Source: Candidatus Rhodobacter oscarellae (GTDB taxonomy: Bacteria; Pseudomonadota; Alphaproteobacteria; Rhodobacterales; Rhodobacteraceae). From it: a DNA stretch of 64,000 bases. Below the pieces are notes generated by a model. The model ran no database searches and had not been told where the DNA came from. It saw nothing but the letters and a program-made list of their open reading frames with translations. Position 1 is the first letter of the stretch; every line of letters starts with the position of its first letter. Below are positions 49,667 to 57,444 of this stretch, one piece after another. The translations under genes and the position numbers were made by a program. The stretch covers positions 363,830-427,829 of the forward strand of contig NZ_LFTY01000001.1 of NCBI RefSeq assembly GCF_001078595.1, read 5' to 3'.

Positions 49667-51066
49667 GCGAACTTCGCCGCGACCTCTGCCACCGCATCGT
49701 CAATGATGTCGAACATGGCGTCGATCTGCGCGGGCGTGATCGTCAGCGCTGGCGAGAAGACGCACATGTTGATCAGAGGGCGCACGATCAGACCGCGGGC
49801 CTCGCAGGCCTTATCAAGCTCTGCCCCCATCGCGCGCTGCACCTCTAGCGGCGTGTCGCGGCCCGCGCCGGTGAGCCCTTCGATGCAGCCCAATATCCCC
49901 ATCCCCCGCGTGTCCCCAACGATTGGCGAGGCTTGCAGGCGCGACAGCCGCTCTTGGAACTGCGGCGCGACCGTGCGCACATGACCCAAGAGGTCCTCAC
50001 GCTCAATGATCTCGATATTCTTGAGCGCCGCGGCACAGGCCACGGGATGGGCCGAGTAGGTGTAGCCATTGGGAAACAGGACATCATGGTCCGCGCCGGT
50101 CATCCGCTCCATCACCCGGTCAGAGATGATGCAGGCGCCTAGCGGCAGGTAGCCAGAGGTGATCCCCTTGGCGCAGGTGATGATATCCGGCTCGATCCCG
50201 AATAGGTCTTGGGACGCGAACCAGTGCCCGACCCGGCCAAAGCCGGTGACGACCTCGTCCGAGATGTAAAGGATATCGTGGCGGCGGCACATTTCCAAGG
50301 TGCGGCGATGGTAGCCCTCCGGCGGGATGATCACGCCACCAGAGCACAGGATCGGCTCGGCGATGAAGGCCCCGATGCGGTCGGCGCCGACCTCGGCAAT
50401 CGCGCGCTCTAGGTCGGCGACCTTGGCGTCGCACCAATCGGCCACAGACATGCCCTTTGAGCGGATATACGGGTTCACATCCGGCAGGAAATGCACCAGG
50501 CGGTCTTCGAAATCGAAACAGCTCTTGTCACGCTCTTTGCCGGTGACGCTGGCGGCGAGATAGGTCGAGCCGTGATAGCCCTTCTCGCGTGCGATCACGA
50601 TCTTCTTCTCGGGGCGGCCCAGGCGGTTGTTCAGAAAGTGCACGGTACGCAGCGCGGTATCCACCGCCGTCGAGCCGCCGGTGGTGAACATCACCGTGTT
50701 CAGATCCCCCGGCGCCAGCGCGGCCAGTTTCTGGGCCAGCCGCGCCGACGGCGCGGTCGTGCTGGTCCAGGGCGAGGCATAGGGCAGCGCCATGACCTGC
50801 GCCGCGATGGCCTCTGCCATCTCCTGGCGCCCATAGCCGATCTGCACCGCCCACATGCCTGCGGGTCCGTCGATCAGCCGCCGCCCGGAACTGTCATAGA
50901 GGTAAATGCCGTCGCCATGGGTGACCACGAAGCGTTCCGATTGGCGGAACGAGCCCATATGCTCCCACGGGCGCAGGTGATGCGCCTGATCGCTTTCCGC
51001 AATACCGTGCAGCCCCTGGTTATGCCCAAGCTCTGACGAGACCAGCCTTGCGTCATCCTCAGCCAT
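49663..51066 (-). CDS. Class III PLP aminotransferase (omega-amino/putrescine-pyruvate type)
   Basis: 467 residues from ATG 51066 with GGAGGAG 8 nt upstream. Aromatic PLP-stacking region [14 protein letters not shown], the class III block [20 protein letters not shown], and a PLP-lysine in [16 protein letters not shown]. In length and N-terminal [11 protein letters not shown] segment resembles the SpuC/omega-amino acid group. Would transfer an amino group from a diamine or omega-amino acid to pyruvate or oxoglutarate. Follows the cupin gene with a small overlap. Confidence 0.86.
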   Translation of the reverse strand: MAEDDARLVSSELGHNQGLHGIAESDQAHHLRPWEHMGSFRQSERFVVTHGDGIYLYDSSGRRLIDGPAGMWAVQIGYGRQEMAEAIAAQVMALPYASPWTSTTAPSARLAQKLAALAPGDLNTVMFTTGGSTAVDTALRTVHFLNNRLGRPEKKIVIAREKGYHGSTYLAASVTGKERDKSCFDFEDRLVHFLPDVNPYIRSKGMSVADWCDAKVADLERAIAEVGADRIGAFIAEPILCSGGVIIPPEGYHRRTLEMCRRHDILYISDEVVTGFGRVGHWFASQDLFGIEPDIITCAKGITSGYLPLGACIISDRVMERMTGADHDVLFPNGYTYSAHPVACAAALKNIEIIEREDLLGHVRTVAPQFQERLSRLQASPIVGDTRGMGILGCIEGLTGAGRDTPLEVQRAMGAELDKACEARGLIVRPLINMCVFSPALTITPAQIDAMFDIIDDAVAEVAAKFA

Positions 51067-51427
51067 GCGGAAGCTCCTCCCCGGCCTCGGCGTAGACCGC
51101 AATCAGACAGCCGGTCTTGGTATGCGAGGTATGCTCGGTCCCAGGGGCGAGCCAGACCACATCACCGGGCCGGTAGATCGTGCCGTCATTGTCGATCAAC
51201 TCGCCCTCGATCATCACGAACTCCTCGGCGCCACCATGGCGGTGCGGCGTGGATTGCGACCCCGGCTCCATCTTGTAGATGTAGAACCCCACATCGCGGG
51301 CGCCTTCGGGGTTGAGCTTGAGCATGGACGTGCCCTGCTCATTCACGCCCTCGGGATCGAACGCTTGATACGCGCTGGCATCGTGGATGTTGGCGACCCT
51401 GCGCTCATTCGGCTCGATTGGCTTCAT
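51059..51427 (-). CDS. Small cupin protein
   Basis: 122 residues. Metal-binding cupin motif 1 [15 protein letters not shown] with H and E ligands, and motif 2 [16 protein letters not shown] one-domain cupin; might be an enzyme, a binding protein or a regulator-associated protein. Its stop overlaps the aminotransferase start by 8 bp, placing it first in a two-gene unit. Confidence 0.78.
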   Translation of the reverse strand: MKPIEPNERRVANIHDASAYQAFDPEGVNEQGTSMLKLNPEGARDVGFYIYKMEPGSQSTPHRHGGAEEFVMIEGELIDNDGTIYRPGDVVWLAPGTEHTSHTKTGCLIAVYAEAGEELPHG

Positions 51428-51552
51428 GCTGCGCTCCCTCTGGTTGGTTTCGGCCGGCGGGCCATGAGGGGGACCCTAGCGTGTAACGAGAGAACTTATC
51501 AATCTGCTAAAGCGCTTGGCGACGCGGCGCCCAAGGGCTTTCCGGCAGTCAA

Positions 51553-51590
51553 CCCGGCGGGCCAGTCGAAACGCGACAGGCCCGCCCGGC
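51553..51590. terminator. Hairpin downstream of znuA
   Basis: CCCGGCGGGCC (51553-) can pair with GGCCCGCCCGG (-51590) with small bulges. A T-run follows on the plus side (GTTGTTTT), whereas on the znuA strand there is none. It may be a bidirectional terminator between znuA and the cupin gene. Confidence 0.45.
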
Positions 51591-51596
51591 GTTGTT

Positions 51597-52880
51597 TTAC
51601 AAGCAGCCCGAAAGCGCGCCTGCCAGGTTGCGCAGAAGCTGCGGGTACATATCCGCACCCGGCTCCAGGTCCGAGCCCAGCGGGTCCAGAACGCCGGTTT
51701 TGGCCTGCGTGCCGTCCAGAACAACCGCGACCATGCCCGGATTGTATTGCGGCTCCGCCAGGACACAGTCGATGCCCTCTTCCTTCACCCGCCCCTGGAT
51801 CTCGGCGATCCGGGCAGGGCTTGGGTCCGACGCGTCACCGAGCGAGATTACCCCGGAGGCCGGGAAATCAAAGCTGGTCTCGAAATACTGATACGCGTCA
51901 TGGAAAACGACGAAGGACTTGCCGCGCACCGGGTCCAGCATCGCGTTGATCTCGCCCTCTAGGGCCTCAATTTCGGCGCGTCCCGCTGCGGCATTGGCGA
52001 AATAGGCGCCCGCGTTGTCAGGGTCCGCCGCAGAGAGCTGCGCCGCGATGACGTTCAGCCAGGCGCTGGCGTTGCCGGTCGACAGCCAGGCATGCGGGTC
52101 GTGGGCGCCGTGGTCATGCCCTGCATGGTCGTCCCCGTGGTCGTCGTGGTCGTCCCCGTGGTCGTCATGGTCGTCATGCGCTTCTTGATCATCGTGTTCG
52201 TGATGCTCATCGTGATGGTCCCCGGCGGCGTGATCTTCGTCGCCATGCGCATCCTCAGCATGCTCGTCTTCATCATGATCGCCATGCTTGTCTTCGGCGT
52301 GGTCATCATGATCGTCATGCTTGTCTTCGGCATGGCCATCATGGTCATGATGCTCGTCTTCGGCATGATCATCATGGTCGTCATGCTCGTCTTCGGCATG
52401 ATCATCGTGATCGTCGTGGCCGTCATGATCATCGTGATCGTCGTGGCCGTCATGATCATCATGGTCGTCGTGGCCGTCATGATCCCCATCGTCACCGTGA
52501 TCGTCATGATCATGCGCCTCAAACAGCGCGCCCTCGCGGAACTCCAGCAGGCTGGTCTCGTCGATCTCCAACAGCGTGGTAACGGCGGCGTCTCCCGCCA
52601 GCGTCTCCAGGGCGTCCTCCATCCAGGGCGTCAGCCCCTCGCCCATCCAGAACACCAGGTCAGCGCCCTGCAGCGCACCTGCTTGTGAGGGCCGGAGGCT
52701 GAACTCATGCGGCGACGCGCCCGCGGGCACTATCAGGTCCGGCTCGCCCACGCCCTGCATGACGCGGGCGACCAAGGAATGGACCGGCGCGATATCAACG
52801 GCTACAGAGGGCACATCCGCCATTGCGGTGCTGCCTAAAAGAGTGGCAGTCATAGTGGCGGGAAGAAGCTTAATGGACAT
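51597..52880 (-). CDS. znuA: Zinc ABC transporter substrate-binding protein ZnuA with very long His/Asp loop
   Basis: 427 residues, well above the usual 300 or so. Signal peptide of about 21 residues. Zn ligands: H34 (APVHSLV), H264 in DPHAWL, a His in FHDAYQYFE and an acidic residue in AEPQYN. Between residues 123 and 263 lies a loop of about 140 residues made almost only of His, Asp, Glu, with DDH/HDDH repeats; ordinary ZnuA loops are several-fold shorter. It captures periplasmic zinc for ZnuBC. Divergent from zur-znuC-znuB with a Zur box between. Confidence 0.93.
   Translation of the reverse strand: MSIKLLPATMTATLLGSTAMADVPSVAVDIAPVHSLVARVMQGVGEPDLIVPAGASPHEFSLRPSQAGALQGADLVFWMGEGLTPWMEDALETLAGDAAVTTLLEIDETSLLEFREGALFEAHDHDDHGDDGDHDGHDDHDDHDGHDDHDDHDGHDDHDDHAEDEHDDHDDHAEDEHHDHDGHAEDKHDDHDDHAEDKHGDHDEDEHAEDAHGDEDHAAGDHHDEHHEHDDQEAHDDHDDHGDDHDDHGDDHAGHDHGAHDPHAWLSTGNASAWLNVIAAQLSAADPDNAGAYFANAAAGRAEIEALEGEINAMLDPVRGKSFVVFHDAYQYFETSFDFPASGVISLGDASDPSPARIAEIQGRVKEEGIDCVLAEPQYNPGMVAVVLDGTQAKTGVLDPLGSDLEPGADMYPQLLRNLAGALSGCL
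52092..52514 (-). repeat. Tandem His/Asp-coding repeats inside znuA
   Basis: Encodes residues 123-263. At least three 9-residue units (HDGHDDHDD type, 27 nt) are followed by about four 11-residue units (HDDHAED[EK]H type, 33 nt), then degenerate HDD/GDD runs. The repetitive DNA suggests growth by slippage or unequal crossing over. Confidence 0.85.
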
Positions 52881-52894
52881 CCGTTCCTCGATGT

Positions 52895-52908
52895 GATGTT
52901 ATAACATC
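52895..52908. promoter_or_regulatory. Zur box GATGTTATAACATC
   Basis: A perfect 14-bp palindrome centred on TTATAA, typical in shape of Zur sites, in the 76-bp spacer between divergent znuA and zur-znuCB. One site can repress both directions when zinc is sufficient. Confidence 0.8.
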
Positions 52909-52956
52909 TCGATCTGGTAGCGAACCACAAGCACCAAGACAAGTGCGGAGCCGGGT

Positions 52957-53457
52957 ATGCCCGAAAAAAATCCACATTCGAGATGCGGCGCGGGTTCGAA
53001 CCATCCGGGGGCCGTGGAAGCAGCGCTGGACTTGGCCGAGGCGCAGTGCCAGGCGCAGGGCCTGCGAATGACGCCGGGCCGCCGCAACGTGCTGGAGCTT
53101 TTGCTGCGCGAGCATCGCGCGCTTGGCGCCTACGAGATCCTGGACCTTTTGCGCTCGAAAGAAGACGAGATGGTCAAGCCGCCCATCGCCTACCGCGCGC
53201 TGGACTTCCTGACAAAGCACGGTTTCGCCCATAAAATCGAGCGGCTAAGCGCCTTTGTGGCCTGCGCGCATCCCGGCGAGAACCACTCGCCCGCGTTCAT
53301 GATATGCCGCAAGTGCCGCGCGGTGGACGAGGCGCATATTAGTCTGGGACAGGGCGCCTTGGGTGCCGCGGCGCGCGCGACCGGGTTTCAGGTCGAGCGC
53401 ACCATGGTCGAGGTCGAGGGCATATGCGCTAATTGCACGAGCGCGTCCGCGGCATGA
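52957..53457 (+). CDS. zur: Zinc uptake regulator Zur (Fur family)
   Basis: 166 residues; GGAG upstream of ATG 52957. Winged helix with TPGRRNVLELLLREHRALGAYEIL and PIAYRALDFLTKHGFAHKIE. Structural zinc Cys pairs: CRKC (in FMICRKCRAV) and CANC near the end; regulatory His in HPGENHSPAF. The context with znuA/znuCB settles the Zur call over Fur. Overlaps znuC (ATGA). Confidence 0.92.
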   Translation: MPEKNPHSRCGAGSNHPGAVEAALDLAEAQCQAQGLRMTPGRRNVLELLLREHRALGAYEILDLLRSKEDEMVKPPIAYRALDFLTKHGFAHKIERLSAFVACAHPGENHSPAFMICRKCRAVDEAHISLGQGALGAAARATGFQVERTMVEVEGICANCTSASAA

Positions 53458-54224
53458 GCCTGATTGCTGTCGAGAACCTGAGCGTTCGCTACGGCGCGAA
53501 CACCGTGCTGAACCATATCAACTTGACGGTTGAGCCGGGCGAGATCGTCACCATCGTCGGGCCCAACGGTTCGGGCAAGACGAGCCTATTCCGGGCGATC
53601 ATCGGCGCCGCACAGCCCTCGGCGGGTAGAATCACGCAGCGCCCGGGCCTGCGCATCGGATATGTGCCGCAAAAGCTGCATATTGACCCGACCCTGCCGA
53701 TGACCGTCGAGCGGTTCATGCGCCTCATGGGGCCTGCCGGTCGCAAGGACTGCGACCAAGCACTTGCGACCGCCGGGGTGCCTGACATCGCAATGCGGCA
53801 AATGTCGGAATTGTCCGGCGGGCAGTTTCAGCGCGTGATGCTGGCGCGTGCGCTTATCAACGCCCCGGACGTGCTGTTGCTGGACGAGGCGACGCAGGGC
53901 CTGGACCAGCCGGGCTCGGCCTCTTTCTATCGCCAGATCGAAGCGGTGCGGCGCGACACAAACTGTGCGGTGCTGATGATCAGCCACGAACTGCACGTGG
54001 TGATGAGCGCCTCTGACCGCGTGATCTGCTTGAATGGGCATATTTGCTGCGCCGGCACGCCCGCTGTGGTGGCCTCGGCGCCCGAATACCGCGCGCTGTT
54101 TGGAACCGGGACCGGCGGCGCGCTGGCGCTTTACCAGCATGACCACGACCACCATCACCATGATGGTGACGATCATGATCACGGGCATAACGGCGGCGCG
54201 CGCCGCACGGAGGCGGCAGAGTGA
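53454..54224 (+). CDS. znuC: Zinc ABC transporter ATP-binding protein ZnuC
   Basis: 256 residues from ATG 53454, overlapping the zur stop. Walker A GPNGSGKTS, signature LSGGQFQRVMLARAL, Walker B VLLLDEATQGLD, switch His in MISHELHVVM. The C-terminus has its own His/Asp cluster (HDHDHHHHDGDDHDHGHN), probably a zinc-sensing or storage tail on the cytosolic side. Confidence 0.92.
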   Translation: MSLIAVENLSVRYGANTVLNHINLTVEPGEIVTIVGPNGSGKTSLFRAIIGAAQPSAGRITQRPGLRIGYVPQKLHIDPTLPMTVERFMRLMGPAGRKDCDQALATAGVPDIAMRQMSELSGGQFQRVMLARALINAPDVLLLDEATQGLDQPGSASFYRQIEAVRRDTNCAVLMISHELHVVMSASDRVICLNGHICCAGTPAVVASAPEYRALFGTGTGGALALYQHDHDHHHHDGDDHDHGHNGGARRTEAAE

Positions 54225-55021
54225 TGCTTGACGACTTTATGGTGCGCGCAATACTGGCGGGGATAGGTGTGGCGCTCGCCGCCGCGCCCCTGGGCTGCTT
54301 TGTCGTGTGGCGCCGCATGGCCTATTTCGGCGACGCGACGGCCCATGCCGCGATCCTTGGCGTCGCGATCTCGCTGGCGTTCCAGATGTCGATCTTCGTG
54401 GGCACAGTTTCGGTGGCTTTGGCGATGGCGATGGTGGTGACTGCCATCTCCGGGCGCGGCTACGCGATGGACACAATCCTTGGCGTTCTGGCGCATTCGT
54501 CGCTGGCCTTTGGGCTTGTCGCGGTGTCGTTCCTGTCGGGCATACGCATCGACCTGATGGCCTATCTGTTCGGGGATATCCTGGCGGTATCGCGCACGGA
54601 TCTTGTGGTGATCTGGGGCGGCGCGGCGCTGGTCGTGGCGCTGATCGCGTGGCGCTGGTCGTCGCTGCTCACCAGCACGCTCAGCGAGGAGCTGGCCTAT
54701 TCCGGCGGGCTGAACCCGCGGCGAGAGCAGCTTATCCTGACGCTCTCTTTGGCGATCACGGTTGCCGTGGCCATCAAGGTTGTCGGGGTGCTGCTGATCG
54801 CGGCGATGCTAATCATCCCCGCGGCCGCCGCGCGCGGGCTTGCGCGCACCCCAGAGGCGATGGCCGTCATCGCGGCAGGGATCGGCGCCTTCTCGGCCGT
54901 GGCCGGGCTGCGCGGGGCCTATGTGTTCGACACCCCCGCCGGACCCTCGATCGTTTGCGTCGCGGCGCTGTGCTTTGCGGTCTTCGGCATGTTCGGATGG
55001 CGGGGCGGGCGCTCTGGGTAG
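54224..55021 (+). CDS. znuB: Zinc ABC transporter permease ZnuB
   Basis: 265 residues from ATG 54224 (GTG 54221 just before it). Eight to nine TM helices; PLGCFVVWRRMAYFGDATAHAAILGV and VGVLLIAAMLIIPAAAARGLA are ABC-3 (ZnuB) signatures. Last gene of zur-znuC-znuB. Confidence 0.92.
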   Translation: MLDDFMVRAILAGIGVALAAAPLGCFVVWRRMAYFGDATAHAAILGVAISLAFQMSIFVGTVSVALAMAMVVTAISGRGYAMDTILGVLAHSSLAFGLVAVSFLSGIRIDLMAYLFGDILAVSRTDLVVIWGGAALVVALIAWRWSSLLTSTLSEELAYSGGLNPRREQLILTLSLAITVAVAIKVVGVLLIAAMLIIPAAAARGLARTPEAMAVIAAGIGAFSAVAGLRGAYVFDTPAGPSIVCVAALCFAVFGMFGWRGGRSG

Positions 55022-55417
55022 TCGTATCTGTTTGCGCCTCGAATGGTCAGCATTTCGGCACCTCAGATCTTGGGGGAAGGAATTCGTGTCGACTGAATGC
55101 TGTCTCAATAGCAAAAGCTTAGTTCAGCGATCCCGCTTTCTCGCGCGCCCCAAAGCGGGTAAAAGCTCCGCACGGCGCGCAATATCGTTCCTCGGTTCGG
55201 GGCGGCGGTCATCACCGTTTCGACAACGATTTACGCCAGGCTCGCCAAGAGCATACACCGCGCGAAGACGAGAAAATAACACCGGCCGGGATGACTTTGG
55301 AAAACTTGTTCCCGAGAACTCCCGCGCAAGTTTGCGTAAATAAACCGTTTTTGCTTTCGCCATCGGGATAATTTTGTAAACTTCGCAATATCATAGGCGT
55401 TCTTAAGGGAGAAATAA
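55022..55417. other. 396-bp gene-free stretch before the glycine-betaine operon
   Basis: Falls between znuB and the opuAC-like gene. The last 130 bp are AT-rich (for example GCGTAAATAAACCG and GATAATTTTGTAAACTTCGC), so it probably carries the promoter, but I could not fix a -10/-35 pair with confidence. GGGAGAAATAA precedes the next ATG. No small gene or riboswitch recognised. Confidence 0.5.
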
Positions 55418-56368
55418 ATGAAACTCACAACAACAGTCGCTGCAATCGGTCTGCTGGCCGGTGGTGCCCATGCGGCCGATCTGGGCTCGGTGGACGAACC
55501 CATCAAACTGGCGATCAACGAATGGACCGGGCAGCATGTTTCAACGCATGTCGCGGGATCGATGCTGGAAGCCGCCGGGTACAAAGTCGAGTACACGACC
55601 GCGGGCTACATGAACATGTACCAGGCGATGGCGGATGGCGAACTGCACGCAGCCCTTGAGATCTGGTCTTCCAACGTGTCGGAAGATTACGCCAAGAAGG
55701 TCGATGCGGGCGGCGTGGTCGAGCTGGGCGATCTCGGCTTGGACGCCAAAGAAGGCATCGCGTATCCGGCGCATGTGGCCGATTTGTGCCCGGGACTGCC
55801 AGCCTGGGAAGCGCTAAAGGATTGTGCGCAAACCTTTACTTCGGCTGAAACAATTCCGATGGGCCGCTTGGTGGATTACCCTGCGGATTGGGGCACACCG
55901 GGCGCGGACCGGATGAAGGGTCTGGACCTGCCATTCAAGGCGGTGCCGGCCGGATCTGAAGGTGCCCTGATCACCGAATTGCGCGCCTCGACCGAGAAAA
56001 AGTCGCCGTTGCTGATCACCTTCTGGCAGCCGCATTGGGCGATGTCTGCCTATGACGTGCAGTTCGTGGAGCTTCCCGTCGGTAACGAGGAATGCTTTAA
56101 CGACCCGGCATGGGGCACAAACCCGAACGCAACCCATGACTGCGACTTCGCGGCTTCGCGGATCTTCAAAGCGGGATGGTCGGGAATGGCCGACAAGTGG
56201 CCGGCGGCGTATGAAATCCTGACGAACTACCAGCTTTCGGTGACCGACCAACAGCCGATGATGGGTGCTGTCGACGTCGATGGCGGCTCGGTTGAAGAGG
56301 TTGTTGCGGCCTGGATGGCTGCCAACGAGGCAACCTGGAAGCCGGTTGTAGACGCGGCGATTCAGTAA
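55418..56368 (+). CDS. OpuAC-type substrate-binding protein (glycine betaine/choline family)
   Basis: 316 residues; signal peptide of about 19 residues ending AHA. OpuAC motifs: NEWTGQHVSTHVAGSMLEAAGYKV, ALEIWSS, WYPADWGT-like YPADWGTPGADRM and ITFWQPHWAMSAYDVQFVELP. The Trp-rich pocket suggests binding of a quaternary amine by cation-pi contacts. First gene of a three-gene transporter. The exact ligand (betaine, choline, proline betaine) is open. Confidence 0.86.
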   Translation: MKLTTTVAAIGLLAGGAHAADLGSVDEPIKLAINEWTGQHVSTHVAGSMLEAAGYKVEYTTAGYMNMYQAMADGELHAALEIWSSNVSEDYAKKVDAGGVVELGDLGLDAKEGIAYPAHVADLCPGLPAWEALKDCAQTFTSAETIPMGRLVDYPADWGTPGADRMKGLDLPFKAVPAGSEGALITELRASTEKKSPLLITFWQPHWAMSAYDVQFVELPVGNEECFNDPAWGTNPNATHDCDFAASRIFKAGWSGMADKWPAAYEILTNYQLSVTDQQPMMGAVDVDGGSVEEVVAAWMAANEATWKPVVDAAIQ

Positions 56369-57442
56369 GTGACACCCGACACAGAAACGGCCCGACCCCC
56401 AAGCGCGATCTCGTGCAAGGGGGTCTGGCAAGTCTTTGGGGACAACGCAGAGAGCGCGTTGTCCCATTGGCTTTCCTCCTGCGATGGCGATGCCGCACAA
56501 GCCGCTCAAAAGCTGAAAGAAGCAAGACTGATCCCCGCGGTTCAGAACGCCAGTTTTGATGTCGCCGAGGGCGAATTATTCGTCATCATGGGCCTGTCTG
56601 GCTCTGGCAAATCGACGCTGATCCGCTGTATCTCCCGCCTGCTGGAATGCACCGGCGGCGAGATCCTGATCGACGGCGAGAACATCGCCTCGGCCAGCAA
56701 GAAACGCATGACCGAGCTGCGCCGCGGCAAGCTGGGCATGGTGTTCCAGCACTTTGGTCTGTTCCCGCATATGACGGTTGCGCAGAATGTGGGCTTTCCC
56801 TTGAAAATGCAGGGGCAAGGAAAGGCCGAGCGTCTGGCGCGCGCCATTGAGGTGATCAAGCTGGTTGGGCTTGAAGGGCGCGAGGACGCCTATCCGCGCG
56901 AATTGTCAGGCGGGCAGAAGCAACGTGTCGGCATTGCGCGCTCTTTGGCGGTCAACCCCGACATCTGGTTCCTGGACGAGCCGTTCTCTGCCTTGGATCC
57001 GCTGATCCGTCGGCAGCTCCAGGATGAGTTTCTGAACATTCAGAAGACCCTGAAGAAATCCATTGTGTTCATCACCCACGACATCACCGAGGCGCTGAAG
57101 CTGGCCGACCGGATCGCGATCATGAAGGACGGGGCGATCGTGCAGATTGGCACGCCGGCTGATATCGTATTGAACCCGGTCAACGACTACGTGGCGGAAT
57201 TCTCAAAAGACGTCGCAACCGGTCGGCATGCAAGGGTGGCATCCGTGATGCAATCGACCGGGTTGGCTGAGACCCCCGCGACAGATGATCCCGGCTTGCG
57301 CACCGATATGACGCTGGAATCCGCCCTGGCGTCTTGCATGTCGCTATACGAAGCGGTCCCAGTGCGCGACGAGAAAGGCGACCTGGTCGGGTCGGTCTAC
57401 CCCAGTGATCTGGCCAAAGCATCGTTGCAGGCGGACAGCTGA
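56369..57442 (+). CDS. Glycine betaine-type ABC ATP-binding protein (ProV/OpuAA-like)
   Basis: 357 residues from GTG 56369, directly after the previous stop (TAAGTG). Walker A GLSGSGKST at about 73-81, signature LSGGQKQRVGIARSL, Walker B WFLDEPFSALDPLIR and FITHDITEALKLA. About 60 residues precede the domain as in ProV. The C-terminus has only a partial CBS-like region (SLYEAVPVRDEKGDLVGSVYPSDL). Confidence 0.9.
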   Translation: MTPDTETARPPSAISCKGVWQVFGDNAESALSHWLSSCDGDAAQAAQKLKEARLIPAVQNASFDVAEGELFVIMGLSGSGKSTLIRCISRLLECTGGEILIDGENIASASKKRMTELRRGKLGMVFQHFGLFPHMTVAQNVGFPLKMQGQGKAERLARAIEVIKLVGLEGREDAYPRELSGGQKQRVGIARSLAVNPDIWFLDEPFSALDPLIRRQLQDEFLNIQKTLKKSIVFITHDITEALKLADRIAIMKDGAIVQIGTPADIVLNPVNDYVAEFSKDVATGRHARVASVMQSTGLAETPATDDPGLRTDMTLESALASCMSLYEAVPVRDEKGDLVGSVYPSDLAKASLQADS

Positions 57443-57444
57443 AG

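Noticed and set aside
52092-52688. Long plus-strand frame rich in Val, Met and Ile opposite the His-rich part of znuA
   Set aside because: It is the antisense reading of His/Asp codon repeats (ATG/GTC/ATC), has no ribosome site, and znuA on the other strand carries clear family motifs.
52983-53010. GGGTTCGAACC, resembling a tRNA T-loop
   Set aside because: No acceptor or anticodon stems around it; it is the start of the zur coding sequence. No tRNA was found in the window.
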